Assembly (NCBI GenBank): GCA_964454015.1
Contig: CAYVQF010000002.1
Location: 1-64,000 of the forward strand
Source: CAYVQF01 sp964454015
Lineage (GTDB): Bacteria; Myxococcota_A; Bradymonadia; UBA4248
Reading direction: 5' to 3'
Length of the DNA: 64,000 nt
How positions within the stretch are numbered: position 1 is the stretch's first letter; each line of letters opens with the position of its first letter. Made by a program: the position numbers and the translations under genes. Below, one piece after another: positions 37,153 through 47,600 of this stretch. The notes under the pieces were generated by a model that did not search any database, had not been told where the DNA came from, and saw only the letters and a program-made list of their open reading frames with translations.

Positions 37153-39096
37153 TCAGCAGGGCGGACGCTGGCAGGTGCCGCCGTCGCTGCCTTGCACGCA
37201 CAGGTAGGGCGCGTTGCAGTCGGCAGCGCCATTACAAGGTTTGCGCCCACAATAGCCCGTGCCCCGGCACTGCATGTCGGGGTGGCACTGGAGGTGGTTG
37301 GTGCAGGGGGTGAGGCAGTAACCGGAGACGCAAGTCTGTCCCGTGGGGCACGGGGTGCCGACGCCACAGCCCTGACAGCTCCCGGCGGGGAGAGTGGGGG
37401 AGCAGGTGAGGCCGGTGCCGCAATCGCTGTGGTTCTGGCAGACGAAGTGGGCGTCGGTGCGATGGGCGCAGACGCCAGCGCCACAGGTGAAGTTGGCTGG
37501 GCAAGGGCTGGCGTCGGGGAGGCAGCGGCCATCAGCGGCGAGGCTGTAGCCAGAGTCGCAGAGGCAGGCTGGCGCGCCGTTTGCGGTTGAGCACTGGGTT
37601 TTGTTGAGTTCTTGGGTGCAGGGGTTGGGAGTGCAGCTATCCCGACAGACACCATAGACGCAGGCTTCACCGGGGTTGGGGCAGGTGCCGTTGGGGCGGG
37701 TTGAGGAGCATTCGGTTTCGACGCAAGGGATGCGCTTGCACATGCCCTGTCCGCTCCCGTTCTCGTCGAGACACACCGTGCCGTTGAAACAATCGGCGTC
37801 AGAGGTGCAGGTTTTCTGCCCACAGTAACCCGTGGCGGTGTAGCAGCGGCCGTAGGGGCAGTCGTCGTTGTCGTCACAGAGATTGGCGCAGGTCTGGAAG
37901 GAGGTGCACTGGGTGTTGCCAGGGCAGTCGCTGTGGGTGCCACAGCCGAGGCAGATGCCACCCGCCGCCGAGGCGTTGCAGATCGTGGGTGCCAAGGGGT
38001 TGAAGACGCGGCAGTCGGCGTCAGTGACACACTGATCTTGGCTCAGGTCGTGGGGGACACAGAAGCTGGCGCGACACACCAGGCCGGTGGGGCAGGTGGC
38101 CCAGACGTCCAGGACGCAGTTGCCATTGCTCTCGACGTAGCCTTGGTCGCAGAGACAGAGGTAGCCTGGGGCACCACTGTCGGGGACGCACGTAGTGCGG
38201 TGGAGGCTGGTGCATGGGTTGACGGGGTGACAGGGGTTGGTCGCATCGGGGACGCAGCTCTGGCCACTGGCCACGTATCCCGGTGCGCACTGGCAGGTGC
38301 CGTCGATGTTCTCGGCGTTGTCCACGCAGCACAGCCCGTTGGACATGTGGTAGTCTTGGTCGCAGAGGCAGAAGGCCGACTCCGCGCGGTTGACACATTG
38401 GCTGTTGGCCGGGCAGGTGAAGCCGTCGCAGTGGTTGTGGAAACAGGTCCCCTGGACGCAGATTTCGCCCGGTGGGCACCAGCCGTTGAAGGCCTCGATG
38501 CTGTCTTCGGAGCAGCGCACGACACACACGCCGCTGTCATCGGGATCGACATAGGCGGCGCGGCATTGGCATTGTCCAGCGACGTTGTCGGCGAAGGCTT
38601 GGCAGCACAGCCCGTTGTCATCGTGGAAGCCGACGTTGCAGCGGCACTCATGGCCGCCTTCTCCATCCCACAGGCAGCGCGTGCGGTTCGTCTCGGTGCA
38701 GGGGTTGGGGAAGCACGGGTCGTCCTCGTCGTCAGGGATGCACTGATCCTCATAGAGGTGGTAGCCCGCGTCACAGCGGCATTGGGCAAGCCCATCGACA
38801 GCGGCACAGTCGCTGCGGTGTGGATCTTGGCACGGGTTGGGGTCACAAGGGTCCCCAGGGGGGAGCTCGGTGAGGTCTGGGGCGAGATCCTCGACCTGAT
38901 CGGGCACCTCGATGCCATCCTGTTCGCTGTCTCCGGGGTCGACGTCGCTGTCCAGGGTGTCATTGGCTTCGGGGAGATCCTCTTGTGCCTCGTGGGTGTC
39001 TTTTTCGGTGCTTTTGCTGTCATCGCAGGCTGTCCCAAGGGCCAAACAGCTCAGAGCCACCCAAAGAAGGCATGAAGTGTAAGGAAAGTGCGGCAT
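37153..39096 (-). CDS. Cys-rich EGF-like lipoprotein
   Basis: Exported lipoprotein of about 647 residues. The signal peptide ends in LGTAC, followed by an acidic, Pro/Asp-rich spacer of about 60 residues (DLAPDLTELPPG). The rest is many short disulfide modules: EGF-like units such as DPCDPNPCQDPHRSDC followed by CRCDAGYHL, and the type CLCDQGYVESNG, mixed with CxTDxDC units. Such mosaics are common on myxobacterial outer surfaces. No enzyme motif is present. GGGAGGAG lies just before ATG 39096; a longer frame upstream is not used. Function unknown; adhesion or cell contact is a guess. Confidence 0.87.
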   Translation of the reverse strand: MPHFPYTSCLLWVALSCLALGTACDDSKSTEKDTHEAQEDLPEANDTLDSDVDPGDSEQDGIEVPDQVEDLAPDLTELPPGDPCDPNPCQDPHRSDCAAVDGLAQCRCDAGYHLYEDQCIPDDEDDPCFPNPCTETNRTRCLWDGEGGHECRCNVGFHDDNGLCCQAFADNVAGQCQCRAAYVDPDDSGVCVVRCSEDSIEAFNGWCPPGEICVQGTCFHNHCDGFTCPANSQCVNRAESAFCLCDQDYHMSNGLCCVDNAENIDGTCQCAPGYVASGQSCVPDATNPCHPVNPCTSLHRTTCVPDSGAPGYLCLCDQGYVESNGNCVLDVWATCPTGLVCRASFCVPHDLSQDQCVTDADCRVFNPLAPTICNASAAGGICLGCGTHSDCPGNTQCTSFQTCANLCDDNDDCPYGRCYTATGYCGQKTCTSDADCFNGTVCLDENGSGQGMCKRIPCVETECSSTRPNGTCPNPGEACVYGVCRDSCTPNPCTQELNKTQCSTANGAPACLCDSGYSLAADGRCLPDASPCPANFTCGAGVCAHRTDAHFVCQNHSDCGTGLTCSPTLPAGSCQGCGVGTPCPTGQTCVSGYCLTPCTNHLQCHPDMQCRGTGYCGRKPCNGAADCNAPYLCVQGSDGGTCQRPPC

Positions 39097-39254
39097 GATC
39101 TCCTCCCGATGTGGCGCATGTCGACGCCGTTCCGGGGCGCTGGCGCGTTCGATGGAAACGCGCATGGCCCAAGGGGTTCATTGTTAAGCAGAAGTGTTCG
39201 CCAATTCAAGGCCTTCGCGCCTGAGTGGCGAGGTCGGGCGCAAGGCGGCAGGGT

Positions 39255-40691
39255 CTAGAAGCGCCCCCAGAGGTATTGGTTGGTGACTTCGTGATGGAAA
39301 ATGACCTCGCCCGCTTTGATGCGCGAGCCGAGCTCGCGGGGAGAGCGGTTGGCGGCGCTCCTTTTGAGGGCCGCGTACTTCTGATGCTCTCGTTCTCCGA
39401 GGAGCTCCCTGAGGAGTTGGCTCTTCTCGAAAGCGTCGAGGGCGTCGTAGATGCACGCCGGCAGAACGCGATCGGCACTCTTGCGCAGGCCAGGATCGAC
39501 GCGGTCGTTGGGCAGGAGCGCCGTGTGGAGGAGGGTGTGGATGAGGAGGTAGGGGTTGGCGTCGGGCCCAACAGAGCGCACCTCGATGCGGGCCGCGTTT
39601 TCGTCTCCCAAGGGGATGCGGACCATGGCGGTGCGGTCGACGGCAGAGGCGCGGATCTGATTGGGGGCTTCAAAGTGCGGGTCGAGGCGTCGGTAGGCGT
39701 TGACCGATGCATTGAGGATGAGGCAGAGCTCCTCGGCGTGATGGAGGATGTTGTCGACCATGCTCCAGGCCAGGGGCGAGAGTTGCTCGTCGCCCTTGGG
39801 GTCGAAGAGGAGGTTCTTGCCCTCTCTGGTGAGCGAGATGTTGGTGTGCATGCCGCTGCCGTTGATGCCCGTGCGCGGTTTGGGCAGGAATGAGGCGGTA
39901 TAGCCCATGCTGGCTGCGATCTGTCGTGCCAGCAGTTTGTAGAGCTGCACCTGATCGGCGGCGATCAAAGCGTCGACATAGCGGTAATTGAGCTCGAACT
40001 GGGAGGGGGCCACCTCGGGGTGGTCCTTTTCATTCTCGAAGCCCAAGGCGCGCTGGGCCTCAGCGAAGCGATCGATGAAGACCTTCAGGGGGGCCGTCGG
40101 CAGGGCATGGAAGTAGCCCCCTTCGGAGACAAAGTCGAAGCCGACCCGGGGGTCGAAGTCCTGCTCAGCGTCGCTGCCCTTGAAGAGAAAGCCTTCGACC
40201 TCGAAAGCCAGGTTGGCCGTGATGCCATCGCGCTGGCGCAAGGTACGGGCGTAGTCACGCAGACGGCCACGGGTGTCGCCGCAGTAGGGGGTCCCGTCGC
40301 GATCCATGATCAAGGCGAAAACCATGACCTTACCGGGGCCGAAGACGTCACTCGGCAGCCAACGGAACGAGCCCCAGTCGACGCTAAGACGCAGGTCCGA
40401 TTCGGCTTGGGCCGAGAAGCCGCGAATGGACGAGCCGTCGAAGGTCAAGTTTTCAAAGCTGCGGGCCAGGTACTTTTTGTCGTAGTCGAGCATGTGAAAG
40501 CGGCCTTCCAGGTCGGAGAAGCACACCGTCACCGCCTTGAGCTGCCGTTCATCGTGGAGATAGCGCAGGTACTGTTCCTTGAGCTCGTCGTCAGCGACGA
40601 GGTTGCGGACGTCTTCTTTGGCCTGGAGGTTGAGTTCCTCCAGTTCGTCGTAGGGGATTTCTTTGAAGTTGCGGATCTTGATGTCGACCAT
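39255..40691 (-). CDS. glnA: Glutamine synthetase family protein (GlnA)
   Basis: ATP-dependent ligation of ammonia to glutamate. At 478 residues it fits type I enzymes. Visible motifs are FDGSSIRGF, the metal-binding AFEVEGFLF and VAPSQFELNYR, the ATP-site GINGSGMHTNISL and the late RIEVRSVGPDANPYL. The adenylylation Tyr region of GSI-beta was not found, so it is more like GSI-alpha or a related group. NRSPRELGSRIK and YLWGRF end the protein. GGAAGG precedes the ATG; TTGCAG-16-TAAAAG on the minus strand (40767-40740) is a possible promoter. Related gamma-glutamyl-polyamine ligases are possible, but the FDGSSIRGF and NGSGMH motifs favour glutamine synthetase. Confidence 0.9.
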   Translation of the reverse strand: MVDIKIRNFKEIPYDELEELNLQAKEDVRNLVADDELKEQYLRYLHDERQLKAVTVCFSDLEGRFHMLDYDKKYLARSFENLTFDGSSIRGFSAQAESDLRLSVDWGSFRWLPSDVFGPGKVMVFALIMDRDGTPYCGDTRGRLRDYARTLRQRDGITANLAFEVEGFLFKGSDAEQDFDPRVGFDFVSEGGYFHALPTAPLKVFIDRFAEAQRALGFENEKDHPEVAPSQFELNYRYVDALIAADQVQLYKLLARQIAASMGYTASFLPKPRTGINGSGMHTNISLTREGKNLLFDPKGDEQLSPLAWSMVDNILHHAEELCLILNASVNAYRRLDPHFEAPNQIRASAVDRTAMVRIPLGDENAARIEVRSVGPDANPYLLIHTLLHTALLPNDRVDPGLRKSADRVLPACIYDALDAFEKSQLLRELLGEREHQKYAALKRSAANRSPRELGSRIKAGEVIFHHEVTNQYLWGRF

Positions 40692-40925
40692 GTTCCTTCC
40701 CGAGGCATGAGCGGGCGCGAGGGCGCGCGCGCAGGCTCTCTTTTAGCGATGCGCGCACAATCTGCAAGGTTCGCGATGATCGTCATGTCCGGGGGGCGGG
40801 GGCGTGGTCGGCACGGCGCGACGCCGTTGGCCGGCGCCAAGGTGCGCCGGTTCGTTCCCAGCTCGCGCCGCTGGGAGCGGGGCGTGTGGGCACTTTGGCG
40901 GTGCCGGGCCGGCCTTCACGCGGCC

Positions 40926-42128
40926 TCAGTCAACGGGCAGGGGCGCGATTTCCGGGGGGCGGGGGTTGGGGTCGGGTTCGATGTCGACGTAGGAGAGCCC
41001 CGGGTTGTCCGTTTTGGTGCGTTGGCGCAGCATGCGGTATTGATCCACGACGCGGCTGTGTTGCATCCAATACTGGAAGTTGGTGCCCTTCTGCACGCTG
41101 TAGTGGTAGTCGTTGGGCTCGGCGAGTCCCAAGAAGGACATCTGTCGGGTTCTCAAGACGATCCCCTCGTCACCAAAAACCTGGGCAATGATGTTGCGAC
41201 GAAAAGAGGGCGTGTACTCGAAGTAGTGTTCGGCGTTGGAGAGGTAGAGGACGCCGAGGGTGAGGCCAGACTCGGCGGTGGCTTTGGCCAGATCGAGCAT
41301 GGCGCGGTCGGCCGTGAGATCTCCGCAGACAGGAAAGACGCGGCCATCGAGCCAGAGCTGGCGGATGAAGGCGTAGTCGTCGGGATCGGTGAGGAAGGTC
41401 GGGAGGCCGCGTTCGCGGTATTTGCGGACCACCAGGCGCAAGCGCCCGAAGACGGTCTGCCGGCCGCGTTTGTAGGAGCGGGCGATGGCTGGGCCGTTGG
41501 TGGGGATTTCGGCGAGGATGAGCTCCTCCATGGTGCTTTCAGCGTCTTTGGACCACAGCTTGATGAAGTCTTCTGGGGTCTCGGCGTTGCGGAAGGCGAC
41601 GCCGTAGGCGTGATGGAGGTTGGCGATCTCTTTGTCGAAGTCCAAGGGGACGACGATGGCGCTGCGGGCCCATGCGGCGATGAGGTAGACTTGGTCCGTG
41701 CCGACGCCCGAGAGGACGCCGCCGTGGCCCTTGACGATGGGATGCCAGACGTAGTGGGCGTTCTCGTTGGAGACCCAGTAGTGGGCATCCATGACCAGGG
41801 CGTCTGGGTCAGGATCATTGCGGATGGCGGCGAAGCGGGCGCGCACGGCCTCGGGGAGTGGCCGGGCCGGATCGGCCGCACGCCCAGCGTGGGTGGCGAC
41901 AACGGCAGAAGCGGCGCTGGCGCGTTGGGTGGTTGGGGCGAGGGCGGTGGCATGGAGGCGGGCCGCTTCGAGGCGTGCGGCGCTGTCGTCGGGGCTTTCT
42001 TTTTCCTCGGTGGCGCTCACCGGTTCTTGAGCTTGGTCGGCGCGTCCTTTGACAGGTTGTTCCCCAGCGCCGCAAGCGGTGAGGGCCAAGAGGGCGAGGA
42101 GGGCTGAGATGTGAAAGTTGGCGCTCAT
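40926..42128 (-). CDS. Lipoprotein resembling the LIC_10091 family
   Basis: Lipoprotein of about 400 residues with lipobox LTAC (ALLALLALTACGAG). After an Ala-rich spacer, the domain starts at YWVSNENAHYVWHPIVKGHGGVL and continues GVGTDQVYLIAAWARSAIVVPLDFDKEI, a pattern I associate with LIC_10091-type proteins that share a methyltransferase-like fold without known activity. The match is from memory of the pattern and is tentative. ATG 42128 is chosen for the signal peptide; the frame is open further upstream but codes for Ser/Pro/Thr noise. It lies between glnA and the P-loop kinase, all leftward. Confidence 0.75.
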   Translation of the reverse strand: MSANFHISALLALLALTACGAGEQPVKGRADQAQEPVSATEEKESPDDSAARLEAARLHATALAPTTQRASAASAVVATHAGRAADPARPLPEAVRARFAAIRNDPDPDALVMDAHYWVSNENAHYVWHPIVKGHGGVLSGVGTDQVYLIAAWARSAIVVPLDFDKEIANLHHAYGVAFRNAETPEDFIKLWSKDAESTMEELILAEIPTNGPAIARSYKRGRQTVFGRLRLVVRKYRERGLPTFLTDPDDYAFIRQLWLDGRVFPVCGDLTADRAMLDLAKATAESGLTLGVLYLSNAEHYFEYTPSFRRNIIAQVFGDEGIVLRTRQMSFLGLAEPNDYHYSVQKGTNFQYWMQHSRVVDQYRMLRQRTKTDNPGLSYVDIEPDPNPRPPEIAPLPVD

Positions 42129-42288
42129 GATGATAGCTCGTGCGTCCTTGGGTGAAGGTGCTGGTGGTTCAGCACGGGCGACGGCGGCATGATGCGGGGA
42201 GTCGCGTGGGAAATCAACGGGCGGCGGGTGCGTGGGTCCTAGGGCGTTCGCGGGTGGCGGCGCCCTCCCGGGGCCGGGCGGGCGGTGC

Positions 42289-42885
42289 TCACTGGAAGAC
42301 GTCGTAGCGCAGGCCGAGGGTGGCCATGATGTCGTGGAGCACCAGGTCGGGTGCGCGGTTGGTGTCGATGACCACGAGGTTGTCGTGGCCATGGCTGCGG
42401 TGCCAGGCGTTGAGGCGCTCGAACATGTTGGAGACGAGCTCGCCTGAGACTTCGACGTCGGGGGTGCCGCGTGCGATCTGCCGTTTGACCGAGAGACCGA
42501 TGGGCATGTCGAGGCGGAGGAAGATGTCGGGGAAGCGGATGTGGGCTTTGATTTCCTGTTCGTAGGCTTCGAGGAAGGGCTTGTCGTCGATGATCTGGGA
42601 GTAGGCCCAGTGGACCCCCATGTGGGACTCTTCGAGGACGAGCACGTCCGGGCTGCTGGCGATGATGGCTTCGACTTCTTGGGCGCGGCGCGGCACGGCG
42701 GTGCGCAAGAGGGCCGTGAGTTTGTCGCGATCGCGGAGGATGTTGAGTTGGTTTTCGCGGACCAAGACCGTGGTCAGCTCTGGGAGGATGGCGATGGTGC
42801 CCGGGAAGAAGATTTTCAGGAGGTTGGAGACTTCGGTTTTGCCCGTGGTGGGTTTGCCTTCGAGGATGACGTGGCGGTACTTCAT
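42289..42885 (-). CDS. P-loop ATP-binding kinase-like protein
   Basis: About 198 residues of a nucleoside/nucleotide-kinase-like fold. Walker A is GKPTTGKTE near the N-terminus (VILEGKPTTGKTEVSNLL). VLVLEESHMG provides a DE-like acid, and FPDIFLRLDMPIGLSVKRQIARG looks like the LID/DRY region of dNK or thymidylate-type kinases. LVVIDTNRAPD near the end fits the base-binding strand. The substrate is not clear; deoxynucleoside or a small metabolite are options. AAGGAG lies five bases before ATG 42885. It is divergent from mdh over 283 bases. Confidence 0.78.
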   Translation of the reverse strand: MKYRHVILEGKPTTGKTEVSNLLKIFFPGTIAILPELTTVLVRENQLNILRDRDKLTALLRTAVPRRAQEVEAIIASSPDVLVLEESHMGVHWAYSQIIDDKPFLEAYEQEIKAHIRFPDIFLRLDMPIGLSVKRQIARGTPDVEVSGELVSNMFERLNAWHRSHGHDNLVVIDTNRAPDLVLHDIMATLGLRYDVFQ

Positions 42886-43168
42886 GGGGGCTCCTTGTGG
42901 TGGCTGGGGGCGTGGCCCGTGGCTTGTCGCTCGGGGGTGACTTTGCCTCAACGGTGCGGTTTTTGGTAGGGTACGCAGGCGGTGCGAGGCGGGTGGCGGT
43001 GTTGTGACTTGGCGTGGCGGGACGGTGCGGCGTCAGGCGGCGATGCGGGTGCTTCGATCTCCTTGGGGCTGGCTGACGTATGGAAGAGGTTGGGTGCGGT
43101 GATGGCAGCGGCTGTGCCGCGTCTTGGGGCCCAAATGAGGCAACTCTTCTCCACTGGAGGCAAGCGGG

Positions 43169-44092
43169 ATGCGAAGCAAGATTTCCATCGTTGGGGCCGG
43201 CTTTGTCGGCGCGACGGCGGCGCACTGGTGTGCCGTCAAAGAGCTTGGCGATGTCGTTCTGATGGACATCGTCGAGGGTATGCCGCAGGGAAAGGCGTTG
43301 GATTTACTCGAGGCGGGCCCCGTCGAGGGCTATGATCTCAACATCCTCGGCACCAACGACTACGGCGACACGGCGAACTCGGACATCGTGGTGATCACGG
43401 CGGGCTTGCCTCGCCGTCCAGGGATGACGCGGGAAGATCTGGTGGCGGTGAACGCCGAGGTGGTGGGTGAGGTGGTGCGCAATGTGGCCGCGCATTCGCC
43501 GCAGGCGATCATCATTTTGGTGACCAATCCGCTCGACACGATGGTGTATTTGGCCAAGAAAGTGAGCGGTTTCCCGCGCGAGCGGATCATTGGCCAGGCG
43601 GGCATCCTGGACAGCGCGCGGATGCGTGCGTTCATGGCCTTGGAGATGAACGTCAGCGTGGAGAACACGCACGCTTTCGTGCTCGGCGGTCATGGGGACG
43701 AGATGGTCCCGCTGCCGCGCTACTCGACGGTGGCGGGTATTCCCATCACGGAGCTATTGCCTGCCGAGCGCATCGCGGCCATTGTTGAGCGGACGCGCAA
43801 GGGTGGTGGTGAGATCGTGTCGTTGCTGAAGAAGGGGAGCGCCTTTTTTGCGCCGAGTGCGGCGACCATGCAGATGGTGGAGGCGATACTGAAGGATCGC
43901 AAACAGATTTTGCCGTGCTCAGTCTATCTCGAGGGCGAGTATGGGCTGAAAGATCTTTGCTTTGGGGTGCCGGTGAAGCTGGGGCGTCAGGGCGTCGAGC
44001 AGATCATCGAGATTTCGCTGACGGCTGAGGAGAGGGAAGCGCTGGAACGCTCGGCGGCACTGATCCGCAGCAGCATGGAATCATTACCTTGA
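43169..44092 (+). CDS. mdh: Malate dehydrogenase (LDH-like type)
   Basis: NAD-dependent oxidation of malate to oxaloacetate in the TCA cycle. The 307 residues start with the NAD fold SIVGAGFVGATAAHW and the NAD-selecting acid in VVLMDIVEGMPQGKALDL. The substrate loop GLPRRPGMTREDL has the Arg pair typical of malate rather than lactate enzymes, and the catalytic His is in VLGGHGDEMVPL. LVTNPLDTMVYLA is also standard. GGAGG is eight bases before the ATG. A flavodoxin-like gene follows after 13 bases, probably in the same transcript. Confidence 0.96.
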   Translation: MRSKISIVGAGFVGATAAHWCAVKELGDVVLMDIVEGMPQGKALDLLEAGPVEGYDLNILGTNDYGDTANSDIVVITAGLPRRPGMTREDLVAVNAEVVGEVVRNVAAHSPQAIIILVTNPLDTMVYLAKKVSGFPRERIIGQAGILDSARMRAFMALEMNVSVENTHAFVLGGHGDEMVPLPRYSTVAGIPITELLPAERIAAIVERTRKGGGEIVSLLKKGSAFFAPSAATMQMVEAILKDRKQILPCSVYLEGEYGLKDLCFGVPVKLGRQGVEQIIEISLTAEEREALERSAALIRSSMESLP

Positions 44093-44105
44093 GGGAGGAT
44101 GGGCG

Positions 44106-44642
44106 ATGCGAAAAAGTGTGGTGATCTTTGCATCGAAGTACGGCTCTACTCGCGAGGTGGCTGAGGCGGTAGGAGAAGGCTTGGGGGCCGATGTCTTTGC
44201 CGTGGCGGAAGAGGTGGAGTGGCCGCGTTACGGGCTGGTGGTCTTGGGTGCGCCTCTCTACAGCGGCCGCTATCTGCGCGGGATGGAGCTCTTCGTGCAG
44301 CGGCATCGAGAGGTCCTTCGGGGAATGAAGGTGGCGGCGTTCGTGACGGCAGCGGCGGATCTCGAGGTTCAAGAGGGCTTGACGGGTGAGGTTGACGAGG
44401 CGGTCTATTCTTCCCAGGACTACGCCCAAGGCTTGGGACGGATGAGCGGTGGCGAGGTCGTGGCCTATCAAGGCTTTGGCGGTCGGATGCTTCCAGGACA
44501 GCTCGACGCCGCTGACCGGGGCACTTTGGAGTGGTTCTATCGCTATCTGGTGCGCAAGCCCTTGGAGGGTTTCGATCTCATCGATCTCGATGCGGCGCGG
44601 CGCTGGGGTGATTCGCTGCGCCGTTTCCTCAGCACCACGTGA
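44106..44642 (+). CDS. Flavodoxin-domain protein (HemG-like)
   Basis: FMN-binding protein of 178 residues. The phosphate loop is FASKYGSTREVAEAV, as in menaquinone-dependent protoporphyrinogen oxidase HemG and related flavodoxin-domain proteins. LVVLGAPLYSGRYLRGMELF continues the fold. The C-terminus ends in DLDAARRWGDSLRRFL, similar to HemG-type ends. It follows mdh closely with GGGAGG before the ATG. No other haem genes are near, so HemG activity is only one option. It stops three bases before the stop of the convergent kinase gene. Confidence 0.83.
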   Translation: MRKSVVIFASKYGSTREVAEAVGEGLGADVFAVAEEVEWPRYGLVVLGAPLYSGRYLRGMELFVQRHREVLRGMKVAAFVTAAADLEVQEGLTGEVDEAVYSSQDYAQGLGRMSGGEVVAYQGFGGRMLPGQLDAADRGTLEWFYRYLVRKPLEGFDLIDLDAARRWGDSLRRFLSTT

Positions 44643-44645
44643 AGC

Positions 44646-47600
44646 TCAGAGGTGGTGCTGGTCGATGGCCTGCATCCATTGTTGGACGCGGTTGAGGGCC
44701 TCGGGTTGTTCCAGGGCTTGGTATTGCTGTGCCGCGATGAGGAAGGCCGAGTAGGCGTGGGATGTGGCGCCGATTTCGGCGGCGATGCGGCCTGCGCGCT
44801 CAGCACAATGGGGGATGTCGGGCTCGACGACTCCGCTTTCGCGCAGCTTCTGTTGGAGAAGATTGAGGTAGGTTTGGAAGGCGGGCCAGTCGTAGGTGGC
44901 GGCACAGCAGGGGAGCAGGCCTGCGTAGATCCAGATGATGTCCATGCTCTTGCCGAGGGGCTCGAGGCGGATGCGTTCTTCTTCGAGTACGGTCTTGGCT
45001 TCGGCAAAACGTTCGCGGGCGATGAGGAGGAGGGAGAGGTTGAAGCGCGGCGTGGCGACGTCGGTGGAGTTGAGGGCGAGGTAGCCGTCGGCTGAGGCGC
45101 GGTAGTACCACTCGGCCTCTTCGAGTCTTCCGTGGGCGCGCCAGCTCTCGCCGAGGTCGTTGAGGCAGGCGGCGACATCCCAACGGTATCCCTGTTGTTG
45201 GAAGGTGCCCAGGGCCTGTTCGAGGTAGGAGACGGCGTCATCGTGGGCACCGCGGCGCTGATAGACATTGGCGAGGATTTTGAGGCTCTTGCCGAGCCCG
45301 TAGGAGTCCTCGTAGCGCTGCTGGAGATCGATGGCGGTGCGGAGGCAGCGCTCTGCTGCTTCCAGTTCGTGGCGGAAGTAGTAGGCCTTGCCCATACCCA
45401 GGAAGCTCTCGGCTTCGTCGAGCTTGGCATCGACCTGGCCGAAGTGGGGCAGGCTCTGCTGGTAGGCTTCGAGGGCGGCTTGGGTTTCGCCTTGGTCGAA
45501 GCGCAGCAGTCCCAGCTCTCGCAGGGCGAGGGCGGAGACGAGGGTGAAGCGATGGTGTTCTCCCTGCTCGAGGGCGCGGACGATGAGGCTCTCGGCGTCA
45601 GAGAGGCGTCCTTGGAGGATAAAGGCGCGGGCACGGCGGACCCAACCGAGTCCCCAGCGCGGATCGGCGCGGTCCGGGGAGATGACCGCTGCCATGGCGG
45701 CCTCGCGCCTCTCGAAGAGGGCGTGTGCCGCTGGATAGTCGCCGAGCTTCACCCTGGCGTTGGCGCCAACGAGGAGCGGCTCGAGGGCGGCGCTGACTTC
45801 TCCTGCTTGGACCAGATGCTCGCCGCGGCGCTCGGCGATGTGGGAGGGCTGGCCTGGATAGCAATGCTCCAGCATGCGGGCGCAGGCGAGGTGATGATGG
45901 CGCAGGCGCTTGGCGTCGCTGGCGGTGCGTTCGAGGCATTCGCGCAGCATGCCGTGGGTGAAGGAGAGCCAGACGGCGTTCGGCTCGAAGAGGCGATGGG
46001 CGAGCATGGTTTCGATGGTGCCGTGGGAGAAGGCGAGGCCTTGCATTCCGCAGGCGATTTCCCACTCGGCAGGATGGAAATCCCGTCCGAGGACGGCGGC
46101 GATTTCGAGGGTGGTCCAGATGGTTTCGAAGGGCTGGTTGGCGAAGAGCTGCTCGAGTCGCGCGATCCAGAGTTGATGGATGTCGTCAGGGAGGTGGGAG
46201 GAGGCTCCGGGTTTGAGCACGAAGCCGTGTTCGCCAACGGTGAGGATGCCGCGCTGGACCCAGTCGCCGACGAGCTGGATGGCGAAGAGGGGGTTGCCGC
46301 TGGTGCGTTCGGCGACCTGATCCGTGAGCGCGCCCTCGAGTCCCAGGAGGTGTTCGACGAGGGTGCGGTGGTCTTCTGGGGCTAGGGGGCCGATCTGAAG
46401 GCTCAGGGCGCAGGGCTGCTGGCGGATGTCATTGACGGCGCGGGCCTCGATGCGGCGGTTGTCGAGCTCGTCGTCGCGGACGGTGGCGAGGACGAGCAGG
46501 GGGATGGGGGTGTGACTCTGCTGGGCGAGGATGTGGTCGATGCAGGCCAAGGAGTCAGCGGCCCACTGGGCGTCATCGAGCCACAGAATGCAGGGGCGGT
46601 CTTGGCACAGGCGGCGGAAGAAGGTGCTGATGACCTGATAGCGCTCAGCGAGTGAGGCGAAGTGCAGTCGGGGCGCGTCGGGGGAGGGTTCTGGTCCGAC
46701 CATGACCTCGACCAGGGCCAGCGCGTCTTCTTCGTGTTGGCGGGCCAGGGGGTGGCTCTCGATGAAGTCTTGGGCTCTCTCGAGGGCTTCGGCGCGGGAG
46801 ACGCCCAGGGCGCCGACTTCGGCGGCGATCATGGCGCCGAGTCCATCGGCCTGACCCGGGATGGGGCTATGGGTCGCATGAACGAAGCGGGCGGCGCCCA
46901 GCTCATAGGCGCGTTGACACATCCATTGGACGAGGCGGCTCTTGCCGTAACCGGGCGCGCCTTGCAGGAGGATGAAGCGCGCTGAGGCCTGTTCCTTGAC
47001 GGCGAGGAGGTTCTGCCAGATGAGGTCGCGCTCGCCGTCCCGGTTGATGAGAGGGATAGAGCGTAAGCCCCACAGGCCCAGGCCGGCGCCCATGAGCCTG
47101 CCCAGGGTCCCGAGGCTCTCACTGCGGCGCCAGCTCTGTGGACACGGGGGGCAGTGGCAGATGCGATCTTCGGGGTTGCGGGTGGCGCGGGTGCTGCGAA
47201 AGATCTCTGCCAGGGTGCCGAGCTCTGAGCGGGGCTCGTCGCTCTGATCGATGGAGCGGACGACCTCGGCGGCTTCCATGCGCAAGGTGTCGCCGAAGTT
47301 GTCGTTGAAGAGCTCCGACGAGAGGTCGAAGTGGCCGAGAACGGCGGCGGTGCGGAAGGCGAGGGCGTTGACGATCTCCGACTGGAGGGAGAGGGCTGAG
47401 GAGTCGGCTGACTCTTCGAGGCCGTCGTCGTCGTGGCCTTCGGTGTTGGTGTCGAGTTGGGAGAGGACGGGGCTTTCTCTTTTGGGTTGGCCCAAGCAGG
47501 CCAGGCCCCAGGCGGCGTCTGCGGCGAGTTGGAAGCGGTCGCTGGGCTTCTTGGCGAGCATGCGGGAGAGCCAATCCTGGAAGCCCTCGGGCAGGTGTAG

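Noticed and set aside
40020..42107. A 695-codon open frame on the + strand opposite glutamine synthetase and the lipoprotein
   Set aside because: It is antisense to two well-recognised proteins, has no family-like motifs, and arises from the codon bias of GC-rich genes on the other strand.
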